Positions 24,801 through 37,432 of a DNA stretch of 64,000 nt are shown here, piece after piece (within the stretch, counting starts at the first letter, position 1; each line of letters starts with the position of its first letter). The stretch lies in the NCBI GenBank assembly GCA_028274465.1, contig CM051455.1:38129290-38193289 (forward strand), read 5' to 3'. Made by a program: the position numbers and the translations under genes. The notes under the pieces are model-generated. The model was given only the letters and a program-made list of their open reading frames with translations. It was not told where the DNA came from and searched no databases. The DNA comes from Plantago ovata (taxonomy: Eukaryota; Streptophyta; Magnoliopsida; Lamiales; Plantaginaceae).

Positions 24801-25851
24801 CAAATATATAAACCTTTTGCCTACCCATATGCACAGCCAGATTATTTCTGTAGTGTGTGTGAGTTCATAAACCTACATGTTTCTAATCCAGCAAAAGAAC
24901 TATTTCACTACTTATGGTAAGTGCAAGTTTCAGTCCAAAGAGAGAGCATAATACCTGCTCCTGATGATCTGGAAGAGAATCTACTCCAGAATATCCAGCT
25001 ATGCCTTTAAGAAATTCTTCCACATTTTCAGACTGAGATTCCAAATCCGATGTTTCATCCGGACCAGTCTTGTCATCTGATCCAGCTGTTGCCTTCCCTT
25101 CATGCTTAAAACTGTACAACTTAGACGCCAGACGTTTAGTATCTTTAAAAACTTGACCTTTTTCTCTTTCCTCAGCAGCTGCAAGTATCGATGGCCGATG
25201 CTTGTCTCTTAGTTTTTGCAACCTGTCTTCAGTAATGTTCATGTAACCCATGCAAGCAGTGAAGACAAGTTGGCTGCTATCAAATGTTGAGCCAGCAAGT
25301 GTTTGCAATAATGTAATAGCATCTCCAGCATCCTTAGTTGTAACTAGAGCAGGACCTGCAAATAAAATGACTTATTAGTTTGACCTGTTCTCCTATGACA
25401 CTATGACGGCCCAGTCCAAAAACAAAATTAAAAAGAAAATGAAATGATAGAAAAGAAACAAAGTATTACCATATAATTCCATTAAAGCAAGAGCAGTCCG
25501 AAATATCATGATACGATTTCCTTCAAACAGGAGAACATCCCATACTCGAAGAACTAAAGTAAAAGAAATAGTAAAGCTTTACCAATGTGAATTCAGAATT
25601 GTCTTATAGTATGTGTAGTATGTGTTGGAAAGCAAAAGGGAAGAGGGGATAAAGGAAGGTTGAATGATCTAATTAATTGCAAAAACCCACACCACTTTCC
25701 CATGGAAGCATATTCACAAATATTGAGAGGAACCAGGGTCCAGATATCCATGCGACTTCCACTCCTAAGTAATCAAGATGATTGACTGCAGCAATAACAA
25801 ATGAACTATATCGTAAATCCAATAACAGCACAATAGATAACAGTCAATATA

Positions 25852-25899
<48 letters not shown>

Positions 25900-28800
25900 G
25901 TCGACAAACCAAGCTTAGGGAACCTTTCACGCATCAAGTCCTCGAAAACAAGCTGATCAACCTAAAAACAAATGAAGTCTTAGAAATATTTACTAGTAAG
26001 GATAAGGAGATAAATTTCATAGAGCAAAATATGATAGGAAATGAGACCTGAGATTCTGTCATTTCTTGTGAGAAACATCCCTCGAAATAGTCATCAATTA
26101 AACCCACCAAAGCCCTAAAACGTTTGTAACCAAAAAGTTAATCAAATCAGCTCATGTCTTTTACTTTATTGTACTAAGAAACCATGAGTCAAATGGATAC
26201 CATAGATGTGCAAATGCAACGCGACATTGAGAATTTATAAAACAAGTAGGAAAAGGTAATTTTATTTCAACAGATAGAGAGCGCTTTGCTTCATGAAAAA
26301 GTACTAACTGTCCCAGTATATGATCCTAGCAACACACATTTCAAGTCCACCAATCCAAGATTTCTTACAGAATGATGAACCACAAGCAACTGACTTGAAA
26401 GGAACAAAATGGAATATCTCCAGAGAGCCATGTTTAGAGACAAAACAGATTTCCAACCAATAGCATAGCGTATCTACAGCATGTGAATATTAGCTACACT
26501 ATTGATTGAGTTTACCAAAAATATTTAAAAAAATAAAAAATAAAAAATTCAACACTAAAATCAATAGGACATAGTTTTGCTGAAAAAAAAAAAAAAAAAA
26601 GAGGAGAGTAATTGTGTCACGATAAAGTACTAACTATTCCTGATGTATGATCCCAGCAACCTCATGAAGATCAACCCAACCAATCCAAGATTTCTCAAAA
26701 CAAGATAAACGACATACCACAAACTCAAAAAATCCATAAAACAGATTATCTTCAGACTTTTTTTCAATCAATTATAAAGTCGAAATGGGAGAAACTGCAA
26801 TTACTTAATAGACCTTATAAGTTTCAGACAAGATACATTTTGTTTGATAAATAAAATAGGACATAATCATGTCGGATAATTAATAAAAATTTATTAATTC
26901 CACACCTCTCTACAAATTCGAGCTGTTCATTGTATCAGAACCTCAGGCAAATACCATGGTCAAGGAATTGAATCCCACCATCAATCATTATCCCAACCAT
27001 ATTAAATTGTCCACTTGTTGGGCCTCCAAAGAGGCTGAAACGAGCACCTCTCTACAAGTTCAATATTTAAATATAAGAAATTCTTTGAGATTACCATAGC
27101 ATCTCAAGGCGACTAAGTTCATATTACTCTGTTCTGAGCTACATAATGATGGAGTCGTAATCAGTAATTGCAAAGTAAACTGTCTCATGTTTAGATAATT
27201 AGCCAAATTATTATCTAGTAAAATTGGACTAAATAAAAGTTTTAATTTCACAATTGAGATGTATTTTTCACAAAATTGTTAAAATCATATTCCGTCCAGA
27301 TATATTAGTAAAGAAGCTCCAACTTACCAAAAGGCATTTTCCTCAGGCATCATCAGAAGTAATAAGCCAGCAAAGAAATTCATTGCCTGCAATACTCAGT
27401 GGAACAATAAGATCGGAATACAACATAAGGTATTTTCTTCAAAGTGTTATAAATGAATGACAGTAGATTCTATGAATTAACGCGAACATGTGAGAAAAGT
27501 CAATATTCTGCAGCCGAGACATGCAAGATAAGCAGCCTCCATATAGGGTGCCGCATCCAATATGAACACTAATCGTATGGTAGCATGAATTTATTAGATA
27601 ATGTCTTCAGCAGATTTACTTATTCCAATTACTCACTCCCTCTTACAAAACTTTACCCACTTTCTTTCTAATTTACCCAATTTCTTTCTAATTTTAGTTT
27701 TAGGTGTCACACAATACTTTACCCATTTACTAAAAGGGAAGCTACCTCAAAATATTAAAAACTTTATTTTGTAAACTATATTACAACTTTGCCACTACTT
27801 TATACTTTAACAACTCCATTTTAATTAAAAAATTAACATACCCCAGTAACTTTATACTACTTTATTGTTTCTTCTTAAACAACACGCTAACCTTAGTGAA
27901 TAATATTTTGTGGGAAGGATGGAGTGGTATTTAAAGGGCCAGAGTATGTGCTTCAGATTAATATCGATAACAAATATTTAATGTAATCCTTACACCCTTC
28001 CTATATTTCTACAAAATATCTTCTATATTAGAGCTGCATATATACTCTACATGATACGCCTTTATTTCAACTTCTTTACTGAGTTTTCAGCTACAACAAC
28101 TATTCCAGCTCTTTATTCATAAACAACAAACAACAATTGCCAACTCTCTTATTGACAATGTCATGATGTATTTAAAACCTCAATCCACACCGAGAGAGTC
28201 AGTCACAGGGTGAAAGGTAAAATTTCGTGGAGAATAGATGACAGGGAACAAGTGGGTAGTTGGAACCAAACTCAATAACCAAGAACATAAATAGGGAGCA
28301 AAGCTCTATATCAATATGATAAATCATTTTATAGATGAAAGATGTATAAACTACTAATCTATGGCCTATATTTAGAGGTGCAAGGACTATTATTCTAATA
28401 GTAAAACGTAATAGAGCTATACGAGAACTACAATAGAAAATAAACTAACTAAAGAATCATTAAATACAAAATCATGTTTTTAGTCCTTCTTGGAGAATAT
28501 ACTTGGAATTCTTCTTGATTCCTAACAATAGACTTCTCTACATGACCTATTAACTAACCACACATGCATCCAGACATGTTTCCTTACATAGAGAATAAAA
28601 CAATTATGACAATCTCCACATTTTACTTGATGCATAAACATAAAACTCCAAGTATCAACAAAGAGACAGCTTTGCATTAGATTTCTAAAACTACTGAGAG
28701 AGAGAGAGAGAGATGCAATCAGCAGAGATTACCTGGCAATACCCAACAGAAGGGTTATGTCGGGCATATGCGCAAAGTACACGCCTAAGTGAATTTCTCC

Positions 28801-31226
28801 CATTCTCATTTAATGCAGGATGCCCAGGAAATGTTCTGGGCAGGTCCTGCAACAAGCCACAAATACTTTAGTTTTATAAGAATATTGTGTCTGGAATTAA
28901 TGCTAAAAGGAAGTTACCACCAACAGGCATAAAATGATCATTAAATCAATGGAGTGTGCAGCATATTGAAGGAGAATCTGTTGCTAGAAACAGGAGATGT
29001 ACAACAAAAGGCAAGAACAAAATAGAAGTAATCAGAAAAAGAGCACAGATCAATCTTTCAAACTCTTAACCAAGATGCAGCATCTATAGTAGTAGAAGAG
29101 AACCACTCTCGTAAAGCATATAATAAGTTACAAGGCTGAAAGGACAATCTTATTATAACAATAGAAAGATATTTGTTGAATTCTAATCCCAGATGAACAC
29201 CTAAAAGATGTAGAACCTACTAACCAAAATGACTGAACGATAGAAGAGAACCACTCTCGTAAAGCATATAATAAGTTGCAAGGCTGAAAGGACAATCTCA
29301 TTATAACAATAGAAAGATATTGTTGAAGACTAATCCCAGATGAACACCTAAAAGAAGTAGCACCTACTAATCAAAATGACTGAACGATAAAGTCCAGGAT
29401 CCATGCATCTAATGACCTTCTCAATCTGCTTTTTCAATTTATCTGGCAAATCAAATCCCTTCGTATTAAGTTGCTTTCTATCGCTATCCGACGATAATTC
29501 ACCTTGCTCCTTGACCTCAAAAGCATCTAAATCACTATCCAGCAAATTCTGGTAATATCTTTTCATTCGACGGGTTCTAACGCCAACAAAAGCTTGCCAG
29601 ACCTGCCCCCATAAAATAAAAGTACATAAGGATCAATCGACGAGAAGAAACTGTAAAATCTCTAGACTTCGTAACAGTAGGGAGATTACCTCTCCTCTAA
29701 GATCTTTTGGCACTCCTCCACGGACAAGAAACTCTAGTTCTTGTTTCCAATCAAGGAAAGCCTCATGCTGCTTTTCATCACTGTTAATGCTTTTCCTTTC
29801 TGCCGCAGAAGAATCTGCACCATCATCCGTTATCTCACTATCATAGAATACATCTTCATCGTCACCTTCATCTCTCAGTTGTGTTTCTTCGTCAACTGAG
29901 TGGAGGTCACAGTCACTGTGCCTAGGTCTCATCTTTTCACCCTTCATATCTTTTCTCTTCTTTACACGTGCACTCAACATACGATCAATAGCATGAAGAG
30001 ATGGTCTAATCTCAGCCCATTTTATCACCTCACGAATTATTTTATGTTGACTAATTGGAACTTCCTTGGCAGGAACATTTTCCTCCTGTATGTCAGAAAT
30101 AGGTTCGGTTGTAATAGAAGAATCTCCTTCTCCACTAGAAACTGCAGCAGCCTCAGTTTGTGATGCCCTGGGCCTTTGTTCAGTAGAATCCCCTTCTCCA
30201 GTTAATTGAATATCTCCACTTAGCTGTTTCGTTACTCCAGGAACAACAGCCTCCGCATTCTGTTCACCCAAGTTATGTCCACTAGTAGAATCTACTTGCT
30301 GCTCAAGAAATATCTTCCATTTATCCAATCTCTCATGTTCTTCTTCCTGACAATTAAGACATACTTATATCTGAAAAGTGTAGTTAAAAAAAACAAGGTT
30401 TGAAGCTAGGAAGAGTGTTGTGAAATTTATATTAACAAAAATGAATAGAAAAAATGGAAAAATGTCCTATCGAAGAAGGCATCCAAGGCATAAAAAGTGT
30501 ATTACCTTGTATATATCAGCATACTCTCTATATCTATGAGCATGTTGAGGCCTAATAGTAAATCCATAGGTATCCCTGTCAATATATTATCAAACCAGAA
30601 TAATAAAAAGGTATGTTACAGAAGATCAATTCGAACATAACAGCAGAAGATAATGCATGAGGCGTCTACCTGGAATCGTCATACAAGGTACGTTTACTCA
30701 ACAACGACAACAACATACTTCACCAAAAATTCAATACCACAGCCCATATCTTATCCCCCTCTTAATCAAAGCAGCCTCCAATTACAATAGCAACCAACAT
30801 TCAGTAATCCACCCAACCAAAACTCTTATCTCATCTGAGTGGATACATACAGTCACACAATACTCCTACCTCTAATTACCAGCATCAACCAAAAAGACGA
30901 AACGAACAAATAATCATTATTATTTAAATATGACAATTATTATTAGTAGTGATCGAATGACTGAGTTAATTCATCAAACAGGTATCATTCATTCATTCAT
31001 CATGTATCTGCAACAAACAAAACTGAAACATTTTCCTGAAATTTCGAATCAAAGTGACAGAGTCTAATCTCTGAATCTAACTCCACGGCAAATCCGGTTA
31101 TGGTGACAAATGTCTAGCAAAAAACTCGTTCAACGTGACGTCAGCGTCAATGAAATGAAAGGAAAAAAGAAAAATTGTTCATGATTCATTTGGTTACCTT
31201 CTATGGTCGGAATTTTGGGGCGCCAT
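18829..31226 (-). CDS. TBC-domain Rab GTPase-activating protein with C-terminal coiled coil
   Basis: Eighteen exons on the minus strand: 31198-31226, 30506-30575, 29690-30346, 29417-29602, 28733-28846, 27328-27386, 26048-26114, 25910-25961, 25693-25764, 25470-25553, 24955-25355, 21513-21574, 21217-21286, 20793-20873, 20607-20708, 19630-19754, 19338-19422, 18829-18915. They join in frame to 2403 nt, 800 aa. The TBC core starts near residue 240. IEKDLPR supplies the arginine finger (R318) and GYCQ the glutamine finger (Q352), so it should speed GTP hydrolysis by Rab proteins in membrane traffic. About residues 600-740 are a predicted coiled coil. A conserved LGWRDRNK motif lies near 765-772. 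All introns are GT-AG except the last, which has a GC donor at 19336-19337. Plant orthologues such as At2g37290 share this plan from memory. Confidence 0.92.
22697..22870. mobile_element. hAT-type MITE in a TBC-gene intron (174 bp)
   Basis: Inverted ends CTATGTTT...AAACATAG extend imperfectly inward. The 8-bp direct repeat GTTAAAAC flanks it at 22689-22696 and 22871-22878. An 8-bp duplication with short inverted ends fits the hAT superfamily. The interior is rich in accgg/ccggt words, as in a MITE family common in dicots. No coding capacity. Confidence 0.75.
22879..24954. other. Rest of the 3.4-kb TBC-gene intron
   Basis: Bases 22980-23650 are less AT-rich than the surrounding intron and look foreign, but I cannot name a family. 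No coding gene or clear terminal repeats found. A (CA)n run is present at 24227-24241. Confidence 0.35.
25854..25896. repeat. (AT)n microsatellite in a TBC-gene intron
   Basis: About 21 uninterrupted AT dinucleotides, ending 13 bp before the exon at 25910-25961. Confidence 0.95.
27632..27927. mobile_element. Stowaway-like MITE in a TBC-gene intron
   Basis: Ends ctcactccctcttacaaaac and (reverse complement) ccactccatccttcccac are imperfect inverted repeats, flanked on both sides by TA (27630-27631 and 27928-27929). AT-rich, non-coding interior. Confidence 0.5.
29093..29387. repeat. 148-bp tandem duplication beside a TBC-gene exon
   Basis: Two units, 29093-29240 and 29241-29387, share tagaagagaaccactctcg through aaaatgactgaacga with a handful of differences. 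The second unit ends about 30 bp from the exon at 29417-29602, close to its splice donor on the minus strand. Confidence 0.9.
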
Positions 31227-31374
31227 ATGCGGTGCGATTGATCGGTCAGGATTTAGTCCTTCATTTTCGCTCGACCGTAACTGTTTCTTCGTGTTGCTGC
31301 TGCTGCTGTATGTAAATGTAAGTATAGCCTGTGACATGCAGTGTTCTCAAATTCAAGCACTAAAGTCTGAAGTA

Positions 31375-32136
31375 GTAAAAAATGGATCAAACACCATCAA
31401 CTATATTACACTATTACACAGGTTTGTTTCATCAACTATATTACACTTTTTGTTTCGAGATATCTCCCCAAACTAATAAATTTGGTCATTAAACTCCTCA
31501 ACTATCATGTTTTTTAGACAATGCCCCAAGTTAATAAATTTAATAATAAACTCTTAATAAATCAACTAGATATGTTAATTTTTAGATGTTGTGATACAAA
31601 ATTTATTTTTGTCGATTATCATGATGTTTAAGTGTCGTTCAAACTTTATTTTATAGTTTTGAAATAATTTATAATTAGTTCATCCTCCATTACTTTTTTT
31701 TAATTAAATGTTTCGAACACATTTTGACAACGAATTGTTTTTAATTTTTATAATGTAAATAAATATATAAAAATGTTGTGAAACTATACTTAAAGTACTT
31801 TGATGATAAATATAATATTATTTATATATTTTTCAATGTAATTTAAAGTAATTTGTGGCAAAAATAACTTGAAAGGTCAATATAAAGTAATTACGGAGGA
31901 AATATATTTTGTAATTTTTTACATGTCATGTGAAATATAACTTTGTAACAATGAAATATGAATAAATATTAAAGACCTACAGATATTATTTTATCTATTT
32001 ATTTTACTAAAAAAATCACTTCAGTGGACATTGTCTCAAAAGTATAATAATTGAGGGGGTTAATCACCAAACTAATAAGTTTGGGGGGCAAAGTCTCAAA
32101 TGAGTAATAGTTTGGGGGGTTTTATCAATTTTTTCC
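31375..32136. mobile_element. MULE-type non-autonomous element upstream of the TBC gene (762 bp)
   Basis: Long imperfect inverted ends: the left starts gtaaaaaatggatcaaac and the right, reverse-complemented, starts ggaaaaaattgataaaac. Inward, both carry ccccaaac-taat-agtttgg and gacaatg blocks. Flanked by the 9-bp direct repeat TCTGAAGTA at 31366-31374 and 32137-32145, the duplication length of Mutator-like elements. No coding frame. It starts 149 bp upstream of the TBC start codon. Confidence 0.8.
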
Positions 32137-32145
32137 TCTGAAGTA

Positions 32146-33589
32146 TAATAAATCCAAGTCTACGCTCTAGGGTGCCGGGTGGGGAATGGAATTAGGATAG
32201 CAAATTTCCGAATACATAATTTATCTCCCTTTCCAATTGGATTCGGATTAGTACATTATTTTGGGATCTTCGGAGAATCTCGTATTGTTAGGAATCTACT
32301 TCCATGAGGACCTATAAGTTATATTAGAGCATATGTAATTTGGATAGGGTATTACAATTATTTCATCGATTCGTATGGTAGTACACTTTTATGGGACAAG
32401 CTTAACATACGCACGTGACAACACAAAACTGCATAGTTCATACAAATAATTATTAACCATCGTAAGTAATTAATGCATATAGGTTAGATCATAGATGTCT
32501 AACACACCCCCCCAAGAAAAAAGTTATAAACACCATAAAGTCTGAAAAGAATCTTAACCCAATCGGCCATACGCCAACTACCATACAATGCCGAAAATGA
32601 TTATTCAAAGAATTAATACCGATTATATATGTTCCCACTTAGAGTGGCACAATGTGAGAATTCCACCCCGCACGGTCTATTAGCTAAAGCTCAATTCGTT
32701 AGCTCGTGGTTTGGAGATATGCTATGTTATTATAGTACTCTTGGTTATTTAGTTATTTAGTTTTAATTAGTTATTCAGTTGGTTTAAGAGTTTGTATGGA
32801 TAAGTTTGATAACTCTTATCTCTATCTAATTAAATCTTAATCTCTTTTATTTAGTAATCGCATGTCATCATGTATTTTCTTATTGGTAAGTTGCGTCTTT
32901 AGAATTCTAGTTGTGTCACGTCTGAGCTACTATATAAGCTCTATCAGAGTCATGGTAAAATCCACGAATTGATGAATATATTTATTTTTCTGATTGAACG
33001 CTAATCATTATTTCTCTACCAAGTCTATTTCCTCTTTGTGCCGACGTATGCGTTGGAGGTTTTCAGCGATTCACCATACTCATGGGTTAGTATTTTCTTA
33101 ATTCGATGTTTTATATTCTTAGTTCATAATCCAGAGATATAATCACTAGACAACTTGTAAACATTGAAAGATCCCATATCTATTTTCTGGACCCTTACCT
33201 TTTACCTTCACAACTGTCCCTGAATTAATGTTCTTGCTGAGAAGTTGAAGCAGACGACTATTCAGGATCAACAAGTTTCAAAAGTCTTAACTCATGGCAT
33301 ATATATAATATATGTGTTGTTGTGATTGTGTATTGGCATGGTCATTATCGGTTAACATCAAACAAATATTAACCTTATTCAGGTTTGTGATTTTAGTAGA
33401 AGTACGGATGTCTTCTTTTTATAGGTAGTGACGATACACGCACATGGGAGAAAATATAGAAGAAATTGATGACCCTTTTGAATGTAGTAATTCGATATAT
33501 TAGAAAAAATCTCTCAATGGTAGTAATGTATGCAAGTGAAATTTATTCGCAATATCTTCTATAACATGCACTTTGTACGCGCTTAGTAC
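32146..33589. other. Gene-free region with possible LTR fragment
   Basis: No gene seen. Bases about 32715-33090 (atttagttttaattagttatt ..., a ctatataagctc box, then aatatatttatttttctg) look like the promoter and end of an LTR, but I found no partner or duplication. Confidence 0.35.
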
Positions 33590-33769
33590 CAGGAGCGGAA
33601 CCAGGAATTATGGTTAGGGGGGCAAACTTACATATACATCATTTTTCCACAGTTCGGGGAGTCAAAACTTGAAAAATCATAAAAATTCCCTTTAAAAATT
33701 TTAAAAAATCGTATATTCTTCCTCAAAAAAATTGGGGGCGGAGGCCTGCCCGCCCCGGTTCCGCCCCTG
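33590..33769. mobile_element. hAT-type MITE (180 bp)
   Basis: Ends CAGGAGCGGAACC and GGTTCCGCCCCTG are inverted repeats. Flanking 8-bp sequences CTTAGTAC (33582-33589) and CTTAGCAC (33770-33777) match at 7 of 8. The interior has no frame. Confidence 0.7.
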
Positions 33770-33949
33770 CTTAGCACGGTGCTAAATAACTAGTGTTAAA
33801 ATAATTGCAGACTTTAGAGGTCGTCTACTCTTAAATGCAGAAGCTGGTTTAGTCATAAAAAAATCTTACATTGTCTAGAGATCGTAGAAAGATTGAAAAG
33901 GTTTGAAAGATTATGTTATACTTGGTGAGTTCTATTCTATCATTCAAGT

Positions 33950-34329
33950 CACTTATAAGGGTTTTATTAGCTCTCTGGGCCCATTTGGTTTAAGTTGAAT
34001 TTCAACCCCTCGTTATTATTTTCAAAATCAGAAGCGAAGTCCCGACTAAGTTGGTGAGCGAGTGAGTTTGAAGAACGACGAACATGGAGTACCTTAAAAG
34101 TAGCAAATCCAGAAAGTTGTGCACACACAACTCTAGAAAGTTGTGCATTACCCGCACCCAAATCGTTAATCACCAACAAGGAATCCCTTTCCAAGATGAC
34201 GTGGTCATAACCCATATGTGTGGCCAGCCAAATACCTAATCGAGTTGCATGACCTTCAACAATTTCGACGTCTAGACCAGCAAGCGTCGAAATTTATCTT
34301 GACCCAACCCACATCAGGAGCAGACCAAG
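33950..34329 (-). pseudogene. LINE ORF2 relic, RNase H part (3' segment)
   Basis: On the minus strand WSAPDVGWVKINFDAC (near 34320) opens a plant LINE RNase H domain. After a stop it continues as GYDHVILERDSLLVIND and FKVLHVRRSSNSLAHQLSRD, the last part of that domain. The reading frame runs through the hAT element's target site, so the neighbouring piece at 35043-35104 belongs to the same LINE. Confidence 0.75.
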
Positions 34330-35034
34330 CAGGGGCGGTGCTATGTGGGAGCTAGGTGTGTCTTTAGCCACACCTTATATTTGAGTAAGTAGTATTATAG
34401 TAGTATGCAGGTAGCGTAAAACTGTTTGAACGAGTGGTTTGAGTCTTTGCTATTCAGCCTACCGGCTTGGGTTCGATTCCTCTCTTGGTCCTTTCCTAGA
34501 TAACTAGTATTTTCTTACTTGTTTTCATATGTTTCTTTTTTCTACACTTTTTTTCCATTTCCTTTTTCTTTTTGCTTAATGATTTTTACTTCTTTCCATC
34601 TCTTTTTCTACTCATTTCCACATTTTTACACTTATTTATAATGAGAAAGAGAGGTAGTTTTGACTCTTTTTTCCGGTCGTAGGGGCAAATCCATTCAAGC
34701 ATAGTAAGGTGCCGGAAAACCAGAAGAAAACGCGAGCACCATCGCGGTCTCCTATCGTTACAAGCCTCACATTTCTTATCACCATCTTCTTGCATATGTT
34801 TATTCATTTATAAATTTTATATTTTATATAGGACGTCATAAGTTAAATGATTTCTCATTGAAAACATATGAAATTTATTTAATTTTAAGTGAAAAAATTA
34901 GAGTAGTAAAAGCTTTTGCTTCAAAAATTTTTATACGTTAGTTTAAAAAAGATGTGTTAACCGTATTCGTCACTATGCAATTTGGCCCTCATATAATTAG
35001 CCACACGTTATTTTACTTCCTGGCTCCGCCCCTG
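34330..35034. mobile_element. hAT-type element inside the LINE (705 bp)
   Basis: Ends CAGGGGCGG...CCGCCCCTG are inverted. The exact 8-bp direct repeat AGACCAAG flanks it at 34322-34329 and 35035-35042. The interior holds a tRNA-like A/B-box pair (34428-34485, gagtggtttgagtc and gggttcgattcc), perhaps a captured SINE, and no hAT transposase. Confidence 0.8.
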
Positions 35035-35104
35035 AGACCAAGGACTTCGAACAGTTTCAGCGCGATGTAATCCCACTGGTTTTGTACATTTTCGAGTGAT
35101 AGAA
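35035..35104 (-). pseudogene. LINE ORF2 relic, short central piece
   Basis: Minus-strand codons ...ETVRSPWSAPDVG cross the hAT target site into 34329 and downward, showing the hAT element interrupted an existing LINE. Confidence 0.6.
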
Positions 35105-35795
35105 GTTCATATAAGGGCTTCTTACATATACTACCCTTGTTAGTTTGTTTTATTACAGATAGACCCTCGTTAGCCAAACAATTACATCCAGCACCCTTGT
35201 TAGATAGATTTAATTACACCTAAACCCACGAATTTGACTTTTGGCGAATTAAATCAATGTAAAGACATTTTTTCACTTGGTCAATTATTGAATTCTGACT
35301 TTGACCAAACAACTCCAATTTTCATTAATTACACATTAGCCTCAAATTGTTTTAATTTTACCAATTTGGCACTTAATAATTCAAAGTAAAGCATATAACT
35401 TCTTTAAATTCCAAATTCCTCCCAAATTTTATGCAACTAAGCCCTAATAAAAAATTTATTTTAAAATATCACTCAAAAAAATTTAAAAAAATATATAAAC
35501 AAAATGTTCCATAGACTGACCGGAGCTCCGGCCACTGTTCTGAAGAAGGGAAGAGGAGAAAAAAAAAAGGAAGGAAGAAGAAAGAACAAGGAAGGAAGAG
35601 GAATGAAATTAAAAAGGAGAAACAAAGGGCCTAGTTGCAATAAAAATGCTAAGGCCATGTTTGGTCCAAATTTCCATTTAGTTTGGTCAACGGAAGAAGC
35701 TGATTTTGGACTCATATGTAATAGATTGACTAAGAGGGGGTTAGACGTAATTAGAGTGTCTAGTAGGGGTAGTGGATGTAAAATTCCCTTCATAT
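35105..35795. mobile_element. MULE-like inverted-repeat element inside the LINE
   Basis: About 65 bp at each end are inverted: left ataagggcttcttacat ... actaccctt ... gttag; right, reverse-complemented, atgaagggaattttacat ... actacccct ... ctag. The left end contains a second partial copy of the same text (35180-35226). No transposase. I could not assign a target duplication because a CACTA element sits against the right end. Confidence 0.55.
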
Positions 35796-36149
35796 AACAC
35801 TACAAGAAATCAGGCATTTAGCGATGGATTAGTAGATACGGATACTATCCGTCGCTAATTAGCGACGGATCGCTACGGTTAGCGACGGATAATGACGAAC
35901 TGCGCTCTAAGCCCAGTTCGTCATTGGAAAGGGTCAATCCGGCATCAACCTAGCGATGGATAAATTTTATCCGTCGCTAAATTAGTGACGGATAAGTCTA
36001 TGCGTCGCTAATTCTGTTGACCAGAATAAAGAAAATTGAAAAAATAATAAATAAATGAACACTTAGCGATGGATAAGTCTATCCGTCGCTAAGTGTCGAC
36101 TATACAGACGGCATCGTCTGTATAGACAGATTCATTCATTCACTTCTCC

Positions 36150-36438
36150 CTTCCAAATCTCAAACCCTAACTCCTCTTCTCCTCCCATCTCAAATCCAGC
36201 ACCACCACGGATCGGCTCCACCACCTCGACGACATCACCACGGTAAGTCTCGTTTTAATGTTTTGTATCTTCTTACCCTTTCTTATCTGCGAAATTTTCT
36301 TCTCTCTGATTTGGTTTCGAATCTGACTCTATCTTATTCCCTTTGTTTGTTTGTGTTTCTTGTTTGTGGATGTAGAGGATTCGACGGTGCCAAAAATCCA
36401 CCACTGCCACCACCTTAGATTCTCTGCCCAAATAAAAG
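36150..36438 (+). other. Probable untranslated leader exons of the outer CACTA gene
   Basis: A pyrimidine-rich leader ends at a good donor (cacg|gtaagtctcg, near 36241). An acceptor (gatgtag) follows near 36375 and another donor (aaaag|gttag) near 36438. This looks like spliced 5' leader for the gene whose coding part begins at 41772. Inferred from splice-site quality alone. Confidence 0.35.
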
Positions 36439-37232
36439 GTTAGAACCCTAACCCTAATTTTTGTGCTTAATTATGATTTTTCTAGTTGTAAATTGTTAAA
36501 TTATATATGTTGTATAGGAATAATCAGTTTGTTCTTCCCTTTTTTCGATTTCTTATTTAATTTTATAAATTTGTTTTAATTAATGAGAGGCTGTTAATTG
36601 ATTATATTAACTGTAATTAGTATAATATAGATTAATTCAGTTAAATAAATCTGATTAATTATGTTAATTAGTTAATTTAATTATTTATATTTATTTTGAG
36701 TAATTTTTGGTTTATTAAAGTAGATTGAAATAGATGTAATCTATCAATCTATTCTGTAATTTAGTATGATTATGCTGCTGTTAATTGAATATCATAATAT
36801 TCTTGCCTAAATTCAACCTTCGATTTGAACAGCCCCAAAGTAACCCTAATTTTTAACTGTAAATTGGTTAATATTCATGTAATATTCATGTTAAATGGAA
36901 TTGAATATCATAATATTCATGTTAATACCTTATTCATATTAAATTGGTTATTCATGCTTAATACGCATGCTAAATTTGCTTTAAGTTAGTTCTGTTAAAT
37001 TGCTTAAGTTAGTTCTGTTTTCATGAATTATATTCATGCTTAATATTTATGTTAAATTTGCTTAATATTTTGTTAAATTTTGAATTAAGTTGGATTAAGT
37101 TTGATTAATTAAAAAGATTAAAATTCTGCCTACTTAGTTCTAATAATTATAGTTATGTTAATTATTTTAATTATGTTATATAAGCTATTAAGTGTGATGA
37201 TGCTATTATAATCGGTTTCTGTGTGTTGGTAA

Positions 37233-37314
37233 GATTTTTCTTAGGCCCTAACTAATAGTATATGCTTAATATCGACCAGTGAGCGATACATTGGTTAGGT
37301 CCCATAGAAAAGTC
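37233..37314. other. Hairpin unit 1 with covarying stem
   Basis: Arms 37233-37256 and 37290-37314 pair over most of their length (core CCTAAC-TAAT with ATTGGTTAGG, outer TTTTC with GAAAA), around a 33-nt loop. See the unit at 37433. Confidence 0.65.
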
Positions 37315-37432
37315 TCCCCAACATTTAATCGAACTGCTTGTATTTGACTGAACACACATAAGAGTTTGTTTTTCATTGAAATGAATATGTGTGATGATGA
37401 TATACATATATTAGTTTGGAAGTGTTGGATTA

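Noticed and set aside
25782-26051. 89-codon plus frame with Tyr-Ile repeats
   Set aside because: Runs through the (AT)n tract and TBC exons in antisense.
35473-35797. Two opposing frames of about 100 codons
   Set aside because: Purine-rich low-complexity interior of the MULE-like element.
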